From assembly GCF_001039355.2 (NCBI RefSeq), contig NW_019775691.1, positions 238,516-280,571 on the forward strand: a DNA stretch of 42,056 nt, written 5' to 3'. The translations under genes and the position numbers were made by a program. Below, one piece after another: positions 1 through 11,927 of the stretch; within the stretch, counting starts at the first letter, position 1; each line of letters begins with the position of its first letter. The notes under the pieces are model-generated. The model was not told the DNA's origin. It searched no databases and saw only the letters and a list, made by a program, of their open reading frames with translations. This stretch comes from Lingula anatina. Taxonomy: Eukaryota; Brachiopoda; Lingulata; Lingulida; Lingulidae.

Positions 1-1
1 T

Positions 2-520
2 ACACCCACCACAACTACTACGCCAACCACAACTACAACACCAACTACAACTACAACACCAACCACAACTACTACACCAACCACAACTACAACACCAACA
101 ACAACTACAACACCTACCACAACTACTACACCAACCACAACTACTACACCAACAACAACTACAACACCAACCACAACTACTACACCAACCACAACTACAG
201 CAACTCCTGGTGAGGAAGACTGCGGGGGCTGCACCATCTCGTCGTACTGGGCGTGGCAGCCGCCGTGTGTGGACGCTAATGGCAGACAATACTGCTGCGA
301 AGACGCTCTCGTACATCCTGTTACCGGCTGGTGCAAACTGCCCGTGTGGCGGGGGACAGCGTGGTCCTTCTGGACAAATTGCGACACTGCTGGGCGCGGC
401 TGTGGCTGTGGAGAAAGGCAAAGGGAGTACGCATGCTGGGACCCATATTACGAACAAATACCCATGTTGGACAGAAAACCGCCGTATTCGGACTGCAGAG
501 TTTGGTATGTTTTATACTGA
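2..520 (+). CDS. Mucin-like secreted protein, 3' terminal exon (5' partial)
   Basis: The frame is open from the window edge to a TGA at 518-520. The first ~65 codons are about eleven copies of an 18-bp unit encoding TPTTTT-type hexapeptides, the pattern of a heavily O-glycosylated mucin stalk. After a short ATPGEED linker comes a ~108-residue domain with 11 Cys and 8 Trp, including CGGC, YCC, GWCK, NCD, GCGCG and ACW motifs, ending in RVWYVLY. No membrane segment or GPI-type hydrophobic tail follows, so the protein probably ends in this disulfide-rich module and is secreted. I cannot assign the domain to a known family; chitin-, cellulose- or carbohydrate-binding are guesses from the Cys/Trp content. 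The start codon, signal peptide and upstream exons lie outside the window. Coding is supported by the repeats and the Cys-rich domain sharing one frame and by GC content well above the flank. Confidence 0.72.
   Translation, partial: TPTTTTTPTTTTTPTTTTTPTTTTTPTTTTTPTTTTTPTTTTTPTTTTTPTTTTTPTTTTTPTTTTATPGEEDCGGCTISSYWAWQPPCVDANGRQYCCEDALVHPVTGWCKLPVWRGTAWSFWTNCDTAGRGCGCGERQREYACWDPYYEQIPMLDRKPPYSDCRVWYVLY
13..198 (+). repeat. Coding 18-bp minisatellite (Thr/Pro hexapeptide array)
   Basis: This is a tandem array of an 18-bp unit related to accacaactactacacca. All units keep the reading frame of the mucin-like exon. Variation is almost only at third positions (act/aca, acc/aca), so the encoded hexapeptide stays constant. 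Copy number probably varies between alleles. Confidence 0.85.
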
Positions 521-1301
521 CTTCAGACATAAAGTATGGTGTTTTGGTCCTGTAACCTGTATAATACGAGAGGCTTTTTGTTTAAAAAGTGTTTAAACAT
601 TAGGGTCAAATTTATCTTCTTTTTTGAACCAAGTTAAATCAGTAATGGCTCATTGAAATTTCATATTGTGCTTTTCGCACACGAAAGACATTGTTAATGC
701 TGTAGACCAATGTTCCCTTTATTAAGAGTAACTATTACGGTTTATCTTCAAGTAAACTGTCTAAAGTTTTTGGCTGAAAGGCCAAACAACCTAATTTTGG
801 GCTTTAGCTCCTTTGTCAATCGGACAATTTTAGCATTTTGGTTGTGGGATGGTTCAATTGGAGTCAAATGAGAGAGCATTTCAACTTCGCTGCTCGACTT
901 ACTAGGGTTGCGTAAAGCCAGGCGAGGTGTTGCGCAATTTAGAGCGCGGGGTTAGAAAAAAATGGTATATTAGCGAGTAGAATAGAAATAATTTATTTTA
1001 TCCACGGATATTGTTCTAGTTGCTTTCTAGCACGGACACTCGCCATGTCTTACGCGGAACTTGTATCGTTTTCTGAGAGGTGATTCACGGCGCATACAGT
1101 TTAACCCTTAATGGTTTTAACAGATTAACCCTTATGTGCCTCACATAGACACTGGCGAGTTTATTTAGTCTCGTATGACGTCACGCAATACGTCACATAA
1201 TACCGTAAGCTTCGTTTCCGGGTACCTCAGTTGTCTTTCATCCCATTAGATTAATCAACAGAATTATGGGTTTGACTTTTACCCGAGGCAACTTGAAAAC
1301 A

Positions 1302-1302
1302 C

Positions 1303-1367
<65 letters not shown>
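1302..1367. repeat. (AT)n microsatellite
   Basis: About 33 uninterrupted AT dinucleotides in intergenic DNA. Confidence 0.95.
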
Positions 1368-1369
<2 letters not shown>

Positions 1370-3340
1370 ATTAATTATTATTATGCCTATGTGTACATAT
1401 TGTTGCCCAAGTAATTTATGTATAAGGTCCGGTGTAGCACTGATACCTGTCGCAGCTTTGATGCTAGTTCTATTACAGCTTCATTTCTCATGGGACTGGT
1501 ACATGTTATCAATAATGGTACTAACAGCGCAGTCCAGGCGTCTTAATCTATGTCTGTACATTAATGGCTTAATCACTCTGCAAGCGTTACGTGTAAAAAC
1601 ACAGAAATGTGTGACTAGATGTAGATAAAAGGTGGCGATGAAGTTGTACTTTCATTTATATCAGTAAACTCTGAGGCTACTGGACACGAACACTTACATT
1701 TGCACATCATTTCATAGAATGCCTACAAAATATCTTTGCAAATATCCATTTCGATTTTGGCACATTTTCTTTAATAAAGGGAACACTTTCTATTAGCGGC
1801 CATGATTCGGCCATATTGGCGGCAAAGGTACCCATGATTGGCTTGAAGGTCTTATGTGGACCAATGCCCTTGGTATAGATTCAGAGCTAACGGTGGATCA
1901 CCCAGTCTTAAGTTATGGCACAGCAAATCTTTTTTTCATCATGCGGCCCAGCACGATAAAACTAACAGGAGTGTAGAAGAATAGTTAATAGGTGTACAAG
2001 GTGTTGACGAAAAACAATGTGATTACTGTCGTTTAGGATAAAATGCAGACAAAATAAGAGTTACCAGAGGTATAGGAAAGGCAAGAGTTTGAACAGCACC
2101 TCTAAGGGTGAGTCAAAACAGACAAAAAGGAGGAAAAACGAGCAAAATTGGAAACGTTTTTGGAAAAACACACCAAGGGGCTTAAGGCTTAAGGGTGAGT
2201 CGAAGTGTAAAGAAGTATAATTAATTAGTGTTTCCATATATTGTATATGCAGTTTTTCACTTTGCAATGCTTATCATACTCTTGAAACTCCATTCTTATT
2301 CCTTGGCAAACAGTGTACGTTTGCATTTAATCGACTAAATCCCAAATGGCTAATGCTGTTGCTCCTAGCCACGCTTCATATGTTCGACATTTTATTCCCT
2401 AACTGACTAATTATATCTATCAGATGGGTACGTGGTTTGGCTTTTATTTTTGCCACCGCTTATGCTTATAACATTAGCAAACGAAAACTTGTCATTAATT
2501 ATTATAATCATTTGTTAGAGATTCTAACTTGTATTGCTGTTTATTAACACACGAGATTTTATATAGAAAGACTGCAGTGATGTCATGAAATTAATATTTC
2601 GTTTATTTATGTATTTAGGCAAAGACAACGGTGTAACAGTATAGCTTGTTCTGCAGCAGAATGTGATTATAACACCAACCCCGAGTAAGTACCCAGAAAT
2701 GTGAGAAAATGAATAAAACTGATTACAACATATATTAGTGAACAAAGAATTGGATTTATTAGTAAAAACTATCATTTTGCCCACAAAACATGAAAAACGC
2801 CCACACAACATGAAAAAAGTTGCATCGTCAACGAGATTTGCTATTTGCTCGAAGACACATTGGGTTTGTTTTCTCCTAGTTTTACATTAACGTTTTTCTT
2901 CTGTTTCAGCTGCGGTTGTTGCGAAGGGTTTGTCAGAGACGATTATAACCAATGTGTACGACAACCATAAGTCATCGAGAATGAGACACTTAGATGTAAA
3001 AATTAGAGATATTGGGATCGCAAAGAATTTGGAACTCAAACATCCTAAGTTATAATTATTATCATTGAATAATAACGGATCAATTAGACGTGGATGGTCA
3101 TAAAAGCAAGACTTCAAAAACATCATGAAAGGAAAGGACACACAGTTGTCTCCACGAGCTGCTCACGTACATAACTTGTTCATTTTGATTACATCATTAA
3201 TAAAATGTAATATAACATATTGATCAGTGTGCAAATAATGAATCCCAAGTATACTCTTCTGCAGCGTTACGGTCTTCAGTGGTTTCCGTGGTGTGTATTT
3301 TCATGAACGTGGTTGCCCAGCAGACAAATTATGTTGTTTT

Positions 3341-3475
3341 AACGTTGAAACAACGTTGAACCATAACGTTGATAAGACGTTAGATAAACATTGGATTTGA
3401 AATTGGATCAACGTCAGATAACAACGTTGTATCAACGTCAGATAACAATATTGTATCAACCCCAGTTGTTAGACA
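3341..3475. repeat. Degenerate CAACGTTG-type tandem repeat
   Basis: The palindromic octamer CAACGTTG and near copies (aacgttgaa, tcaacgtcagataaca) recur every ~18-25 bp, for example in acaacgttgaaccataacg and tatcaacgtcagataacaa. The patch is a decayed minisatellite; I see no coding role. Confidence 0.6.
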
Positions 3476-3647
3476 ACACAATACAGGGGACTAAAGACAC
3501 AAATACATGTATGGCCTAGGAACAAACAAAACGCATCAGTAAGCTTGGTTATATAACAAATTCATCATGTTTGACGGTTAAAATGTCACACTGTGTCTTC
3601 CAAGAAATCGCAGTATTTGTCGTAATACTATGTTTTAAAAATTGTGC

Positions 3648-3653
3648 TTTTAA
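3648..3653 (-). promoter_or_regulatory. Candidate polyadenylation signal of NMRAL1
   Basis: On the minus strand this reads ATTAAA, the commonest variant hexamer, about 83 nt after the NMRAL1 stop codon. It would give a short 3' UTR. Position and hexamer are the only support. Confidence 0.35.
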
Positions 3654-3735
3654 TGAAAAATTCTCGACAACGACACATCTCGTATTCCAATCCAAACAAG
3701 ATCTTTGCAAAATCCCAGCGACCTAGATCACGATA

Positions 3736-6700
3736 TTACGCATTCCAGGCTTTTAAAAGAGCTTCTTTGTTCGCTGTCACCCACTGCTCCAGGGTCGCCA
3801 TCTTTGGGTTTAGCCGCTTACATTCTTCTGGATTCCTGTCGATTCCACACTGGTAGAACCGAAACATATTGGCCAAGTCATTGGCACCGGGGAAACCAAA
3901 CCCTGCCATCTGTTCAGCTGTCATCTGCAAGCATATAAAGAAAAATGAATGAATGGATGCATATATAAATAAATGAGATAAAATAAAAATATGACAATTT
4001 GACAAAGGGTTCGCGGGTCTCTGTAAACTCCCCGGACCCCCCCCCCCCCCCCCAGCCAGTTGTTACATCGTGGCATGCCTAGGCCGACATATTGCCGACT
4101 TTCACACCAAGGGGAATATTCCTACATCTGCAGCTAAAATGACCGCATGCAACCTTTTTACCAAATACATAAAGATAAGCTATATTAGAAAAACACATTC
4201 TGTAAAATGAAAGCCATAGTATAACATGTTTGTACTACAGTGACTATTTTAGTTGAATCTGTTTATGAGCTTATCAGCATGACCTAATGAAAATGTAATA
4301 TTGTAGCAAAAAAGGGTTATTACCTTGGGATTAACGACAGTGACTCCCAGAATCTTGCTGAACATGTCGCAGTATTGGTCTATGGTGTATATCCAGCTGG
4401 CGAGCCCCAGAGACTTCCCGGTCCACTCCCTGGGGTTGTTGAACAACTGATGGATGCACTCTCCCGCGTCTGCGCACACGATCATGTGCATAGGAACATC
4501 TCCCATTGGTATCCCTGACGGGAAAATGAACTTAAACGTCTGTATTACTTGTTCACAGAAAAAGTGTAGCATAGATGTTTTCTTTTACCAAAAGACGGCG
4601 CCACGAAGACTCCCAAACACGTGGTGCTTTTCTATAGAAAGACCTCCAATCGACCCCAGTACTTAATACAATAAGAAATGAAAGTAGCGCATTGAGTGAT
4701 TTCGTGTATTAAACGTGGAATGAGACAAGGGAACTGATTGCAATTTTAAAACCATGAGCACGGGCCAGTCTAACAGCAGCCTCCTTAAAAGCAATCAAAA
4801 CAGATATTACCATTGTTATAATTAGACGCTGCACATTTTAGAATTTAAGGTTTCAAAAAAGTTATAATTAACTTATATCAACGACCCTATTTTCTTCAAT
4901 ATGTTGAGTAAATATTTAAGCATTCCAATCCCATCATATAATTATAATTGGCATAAATATCTCACTGTCCTTTAAAGTATGCTGGACATTTTATCAGTTT
5001 AAGACTAAGTAGAATAAGTGTCATTGTGTCACCAATATTATTATTTCTAAAAAAATGGTGCATTAGCAAAATAACAACCGATGACCTCCTCTGCCATTCT
5101 CTTTATGAAATGCAACTGCAAATGCAAAGAACTCTTCTTATCGTGCACAATGCTTTACGTTAATGTCGATCTTCGTTCAATAACATTTAAAGCAGCTGGC
5201 TTACCCAAAGCAAAATTTCCGTCCTGTGTCTTTTGGGGTTTCATTATACCGAAAAGGTTCTCGGCGTAGAAGGCATACCGCACAACCGTGTGGGGAATTC
5301 CTGTAAATAATGAAAACAAGACTTACTAGCTATTAAAGGGATAATAAGTCTTCGTATGAGATCTATATTTCACAGTAAAAACATTGTGAATAACTCATAG
5401 AAATATAATATATTCTGTTTTACCACAAAAACGGCAGTTATAGCTATTACTCTGATATCTGAGCTTGTCTTTAGACCACGTGACCTCCACTAATGGCTAT
5501 ACTCTGTTAAAATCTCTTAAGAGATTTTAACAAAAAAACAAACTTTTTAGAAAAAAAAAAAAAAAACAGGGACTAACTTTGAATGTAAAAATGGATTCAT
5601 TAACCATCGGTAAGTATGGGAAAATTGTTGTTTACTCCAGGAAAATTCATTTTTTGGCTGAAACGAAGAGTTATTATCCCTTTAAGTTAGTTCTGTCTCT
5701 CAAGTCTATACGAAAACTACTGAAATAATTCTGGCAAGGGGAATCCACCAAGATAAAAAAAAAAAACAACGTCACTAATAGGGAACGTACTAGAACCCGC
5801 GAATGCTGGGTTCAGCTTTTTGGCAATAAGGCTGAAACTCACTGCGTTGGGAATATCTTTTTTCGAAAGCGATACAAAAGTCAAACGCATAACATAGTAA
5901 CAGCAAACTGTCGTGTATTTTTCTGTAATTTGTCAGAACTTAACAGCAAGCAACCATAAAATATGTGTGGATAAGTTCTGACAACTTTTATTCGTTGGCG
6001 CACCGCAACCTAGTCTGCTATTATACTGCTTTATTGATACTTTCTGCACCAGACTGAACTGGTGAAAATGTACAGAGATATAATAGCAACAATAATAATA
6101 ATAAAATACATAGATGAATAGCACCAAAATTACATATATAGAAATGTACCATTATTATACATACAAATCCAGTATTTCATATTATATGTGATCCAACTCT
6201 CTCCAATTCCGTGAAACATCAGTGGATTTGACGCAAGGCGCGAGACGTAGAGACAAAGAATGTATTCTGGTTGCCTACCAGTTTTTTTTTCTTGAGATGC
6301 AGAAAACTAGAGCACACCCTGCAATAATGTTGCAGCGAAAAAGAACCATAGCCTAAAATCCGGTCTACTTGAAGTGATAACAGTCCTCTTGCAACTTCTG
6401 ACCAATGCCGTTTTGCAGTCTGTACATGTACTAGTATATGTAGGATCCTTGAAAATTCGAGAATATGTTTTTACCTTTTGCTTTCATATATTCCTCAATA
6501 GCCGCTTTCCCGTCAAAGTGGGCCACGGAAATACCCTTCAGTTTCTCTGCTGCGTCCAGGCTGCTGAAGACTAGGTGCTTCACACCACAGTCTGCGCATG
6601 CGTCGGCAATGTTTTTGCCCTGGTTACAAACAAGAATAGATAGATATGGGCACAGATTTTGCAGGTACTGGTAAGCAGACATAACAGACAAACTAGATTT

Positions 6701-7281
6701 TTTCTAAACAATATGGATAAGCATACTAATTAATTTTCATATTTGCGTATAGGTGGAATTTATACCCACAGAGATAAATCTGAGGTCGCGTGCAATCATT
6801 CTTAACGGATGCTAGAGAGTATTTTTATATTTTTATATTAAAATTTTTATTTTTATTTTTTTATATTTTATATTATAATTTTTTATTATAACTTTTCTAA
6901 AAAATATTTAAAAATAATCGTCTGACTTCAGGGATGCTACGTCAGTATACATTGTGTTGCTCATACATACCTGCTGAATTTCTTTCTCTTTGTCAAAGTA
7001 CTCCCACCAGTTGGTGACGGCAAAGCAGCCATAGGCGCCGCTCAGAGCCGACTTCAGGGACGCCACGTCGTCAATGTCTGCCTTGACGACCTCACAACCT
7101 GCAGGAAATGTGGTGTCATGGGTGTGGTTATGAGAGAGAGAGAGAGAGAGAGAGGGGGGAGGGATGGAGATTGAGATAGGGAGAGACAGAGCGAGAGATA
7201 AGAAGAGAGTGAGGAAATAAAGGGACGGGGGAGAGGGAGATACAGAGAGAGACAAAGAGAAATATAGAGAGGGAGGGGGTA

Positions 7282-7333
<52 letters not shown>

Positions 7334-10300
7334 GGATGCGGAAGGTTACAGTAATCCACATATACCTAAATTAATCTACATCAAAGCCATTACAGCAACT
7401 CGTGTTTGCCTGAAATCATTTAAAGAAAACTGGGTATAACTGATCAGGCAAAACTAAGTAAAACTGCTAACATCATAACAGTGTAGTTGGTCAAGTCAAG
7501 ACTGACCTATCTGGCTCAGAGCCTTGCCTTTGGCGCTACCAGGGTTACGAGTGACAGCTCGCACTTTGTACTGGGGGTCTCCTGCTAAGGCTTTGGCAAC
7601 AGGACCCCCCTGGGTCCCAGTGGCGCCAAATACTACGACAATCTGGAATGTAAATGACATCATGATGTTAGTTTAACATAAAGGGTTTTTCATATCGAGA
7701 GGTTGGCAACCGCCCGACAGCTTATTACGCACAGTATATAGGACAGTAGGTGTGAAATAATCATCTGAACGGACTCTCAGCGATCATAAATTATAAACTT
7801 AGCTAAAACAGCAGAAATCGGACATGAGGAGAACTTGGGAACAAAAACTTTTTGCTTAAATGCATGTTAGGATCTACAGTGCAGCGACCAAAGTGTATCG
7901 GTACAGTCAATATCACTAAACCCCCCTTTACGTCCTTTGTGCGACCATGAAACCGGAGGCACAAGCATCGCTTTGGTTGCAGTATGAATGCTCAATGAAT
8001 GGCCAGTTGTCGGCAAGTAAATTAAAGTATTTTTTTACTCTAGCTCAGATGGGCCTGTACTACGGAACGCAGAACGGACGCCGTCCAGTGTAAAGGGGGC
8101 TTAAGGGATACCGCTCAATGAAAAGAACCTCACATACACCCTACTGCAGTCAAGACACCAGACCACATGTTCTTATTTTTCAAATAACCAAATGAGGTCT
8201 TATATCGGGCCTAGACTATGCTTTTTCTAGTTGATTAAATTGTACACAGGGCATTTTATAAGAAAAAAAAAAAACTTTCATTGCGGTCATTTACGTATGT
8301 TGTCATATTTCCAAAGTCTTTGGAAATCCACTCAAAATCTCCTTAATACAAAAAGTGCCTAAATATAGACCCATTAATTCGGCGTTTCGCTTCAACGCCT
8401 GAGATAGAAAAACATTCCCGAATTTACAAGTTACTGCCTTGGCTAGCAATTTCCAACGTTGAGCTAAAAATGTCGGTAGATGAAATGTTTAACTCTATAT
8501 GTTGTCCATGTTATGTAGGCTACTAGTACATCGATGTTCATGAAAGACACCAACAAAGTCAATCACAATATATAGGTTAATTACCGTTGATTGGTTACTT
8601 GGCCAGTTACGTCCAGTCACTTGACCAGTTTATGACTTAAATTATTGCCAAACTCAAATGAGATTCAACTTCTCCACCTTAACTAAGGACCAGCATACAT
8701 GCAGTGTAATATTGGAATGGAATGTATCACATAGCGTTTAAAGAGGTTTAAAGTAAACAGACATACAATGTAACCTTCATGAGCGCACACGAGGCGACGC
8801 ATGGGTGACCGTCAGGTATTGAGACACTATAGTACCTATATTTTACAAAGGGTTAGTGGAATTATTCACCAATATATCCGTTCATATGCGTAGAGCGGAG
8901 AGAACGGATTGTAAGAGATGTGCGGTTACCGTCTAAGGATTTAAGCCTTAATTATCATCCATATACCGAAAATGAGTTTTTTCCTGTCTCTAATGTATTC
9001 AATAATGCTTCTACCGGTACCTTTGTTCTGATTTAAAATAATAAAAATTAATCCCATCGAAAATGGAAATTATCGAATGTGTGAATGGCAGTAAATAAGG
9101 AATTTTTGGCAAAGGCTAATTATATCCTAAAAGAGCCGTTCATCTCGCTCGATCTTTATCTCCGTTCTCCCAGCTGCCTGCAGGTGTCCGGTGGATGACC
9201 TACTTCTTGGCTAGGGTCAGTTTGGGCGACACACCACATATTGATATAGGCCTACAGACCCGTACACAGGTGAGGCGATTTGAAAAAATAAAATGGTTTG
9301 AAAAATTCTGAATAAAAATTGGTCTGGGTTGTACATCATCAATGTCATTTTAAAGATGGGTCACCTGAAGGGGCAAAATGTCAGATTTTGTCGAAAAAAA
9401 ATCCCTCTGGCCGGCTACAGGCTTGAGATTTACACACACACACACACACAAACACATACACACACACACACACACACGTGTAAAGAATAAAGGAACAAGG
9501 TTTTAACCACGTGGCGTCAACAACTCTTGGTGGTGTCTTTGCAGAGATCAAACACACGCGCACACACCTGTCTGTACACACCTATAGTTACGCAACATAC
9601 ATGTAGGGCCTACATGTACTGATTATCATGCCCTTCGTACCGGTAGTATGATTTACATTCAGAAAAGTGTACCCTATTTAATTACCCCACCATTAAACTA
9701 CAATGCCTCTCTCTGTCCTTTCTCTCTCTCTCTCTCTCCCTCTCTCTCTCTCTCTCACGTCCTCCATAATTCAGTTATCGTTGTACACATGTACTCTGCA
9801 CTTACACGAGCTGACTTGTCCGCCATCTTAGCAGGAATGAGGCGACCCCAGCTGAGGCGAAGTGTGCCAAATAGGTAAACAAAACACTGCAGTGCGAGCG
9901 TTAAGAAAGTATACTACTCGCGCCTATTGTTGAACAGCGGCAAGTGTGTTGTAGAAAACTGGTAGAGCTGACATGAAAAACAAATTGCATAAAGGGAAAA
10001 ATGTAATCATGAAGAGGAGTGCTTTTTTGAAGATTTTAAAGTCCAAATTAAGACTTAGATAACTGATCAGTTTTTGCCATTGATACGGACTGTTAACTAC
10101 CCGACATATTAGGCCTATTCGCACGAGAAAGGGAGAAAATAGATTAGGGTGTCTGACGTAGTCACTTTTCCGGGTCTATAAAGCAACATGTTGTCCCGAA
10201 AGCAAATGGCGATGACAGCTTTAACCGACAGCTTCAAAACCTGGATAAAATGTTCTACAAGAAAACACCAATAGTTGCGACATTGCTAGCGCCGTAATCC

Positions 10301-11885
10301 GACATTGATATAATCCTATCCACATAATGTGTCCTTTATTTTTTCTCATTGATCAGAAATCAGCGATTATGTTACANAAGTTTTTATGCGAAAAGGTCCA
10401 CTTTTTCAGAAAAAGAACCCCCTTTTTGAAATTGTTGGCTACGGGCCTGTAAATTAAAGTATTTTTTTTACTCTAGCTCAGATGGGGCTGTACTACGGAA
10501 CGCAGAACGGACGCCGTCCAGTCTAAAGGGGGCTTAAGGGATACCGCTCGATGAAAAGAACCTCACATACACCCTACTGCAGTCAAGACACCAGACCACA
10601 TCTTCTTATTTTTCAAATAACCAAATGAGGTCTTATATCGGGCCTAGACTATGCTTTTTCTAGTTGATTAAATTGTACACAGGGCATTTTATAAGAAAAA
10701 AAAATAACTTTCATTGCGGTCATTTACGTATGTAGTCATATTTCCAAAGTCTTTGGAAATCCACTCAAAATCTCCTTAATACAAAAAGTGCCTAAATATA
10801 GACCCATCAATTCGGCGTTTCGCTTCAACGCCTGAGATAGAAAAACATTCCCGAATTTACAAGTTACTGCCTTGGCTAGCAATATCCAACGTTGAGCTAA
10901 AAATGTCGGTAGATGAAATGTTTAACTCTATATGTTGTCCATGTTATGTACTAGTACATCGATGTTCATGAAAGACACCAACAAAGTCAATCATAATATA
11001 TAGCTTAATTACCGTTGATTGGTTACTTGGCCAGTTACGTCCAGTCACTTGACCAGTTAATGACTTTAATTATTGCCAAACTCAAATGAGATTCAACTTC
11101 TCTAACTAAGGACTAACTAAGGACCAGCATACATGCAGTGTAATATTGGAATGGAATGTATCACGTAGCGTTTAAAGAGGTTTAAAGTAAACAGACATAC
11201 AATGTAACCTTCATGAGAGAACGCGAGGCGACGCATGGGTGGCCGTCAGGTATTGAGACTCTATAGTACCCATGTTTTACAAAGGGTTAGTGGAATTATA
11301 CACCAATTTATCCGTTCACCAGATTTTTTCAGCGGAGAGAACGGATTGTAAGAGATGTGCGGGTAGAGTCTTAGGATTTAAGCCTTAATTATCATCCAGA
11401 TACCGAAGATGAGGTTTTTCCTGCCTCTAATTATTCAATAATGCTTCTACCTTTGTTCTGATTCAAAATAATAAAAATTAATCCCATCCAAAATGTAAAT
11501 TATCGAATGTATGTTATTATAAGGCAGTAAATAAGGAATTTTTGGCAAAGGCTAACTATATCCTAAAAGAGCCGATCATCTCGCTCTTTATCTCCGTTCT
11601 CCCAGCTGCCTGCAGGTGTCCGGTGGATGACCTACTTCTTGGCTAGGGTCAGTTTGGGCGAAACACCACATATTGATATAGGCCTATATATACAGACCCG
11701 TACACAGGTGAGGCGATTTGAAAAAATAAAATGGTTTGAAAAATTCTGAATAAAAATTGGTCTGGGTTGTACATCATCAATGTCATTTTAAAGATGGGTC
11801 ACCTGAAGGGGCAAAATGTCAGATTTTGTCGAAAAAAAATCCCTCTGAACTGGCCGGCTACAGGCTTGAGATTTACACACACACA

Positions 11886-11927
<42 letters not shown>

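Larger units (their letters stand above)
521..3647. other. Intergenic DNA between two convergent genes
   Basis: I see no supportable exon here; the short open frames lack homology, splice partners and compositional bias. The stretch holds a long (AT)n tract, a degenerate CAACGTTG repeat patch and an AATAAA at 1773-1778 that could serve the mucin-like gene, although it is 1.25 kb beyond the stop codon. Confidence 0.6.
8017..10376. repeat. Left copy of ~2.35-kb tandem duplication
   Basis: It aligns end to end with 10449-12796. The copies differ by scattered substitutions, small indels (for example an extra ggc near 8519) and different CA and CT microsatellite lengths. It contains NMRAL1 exon 1 and the upstream region, and stops exactly at the N at 10377. 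Confidence 0.93.

Noticed and set aside
210-596. 128-codon frame overlapping the mucin-like exon
   Set aside because: Shadow frame; the other frame continues the Thr/Pro repeats and contains the ordered Cys motifs.
4005-4030. tRNA-like GGTTCG motif
   Set aside because: No cloverleaf arms can be paired around it.
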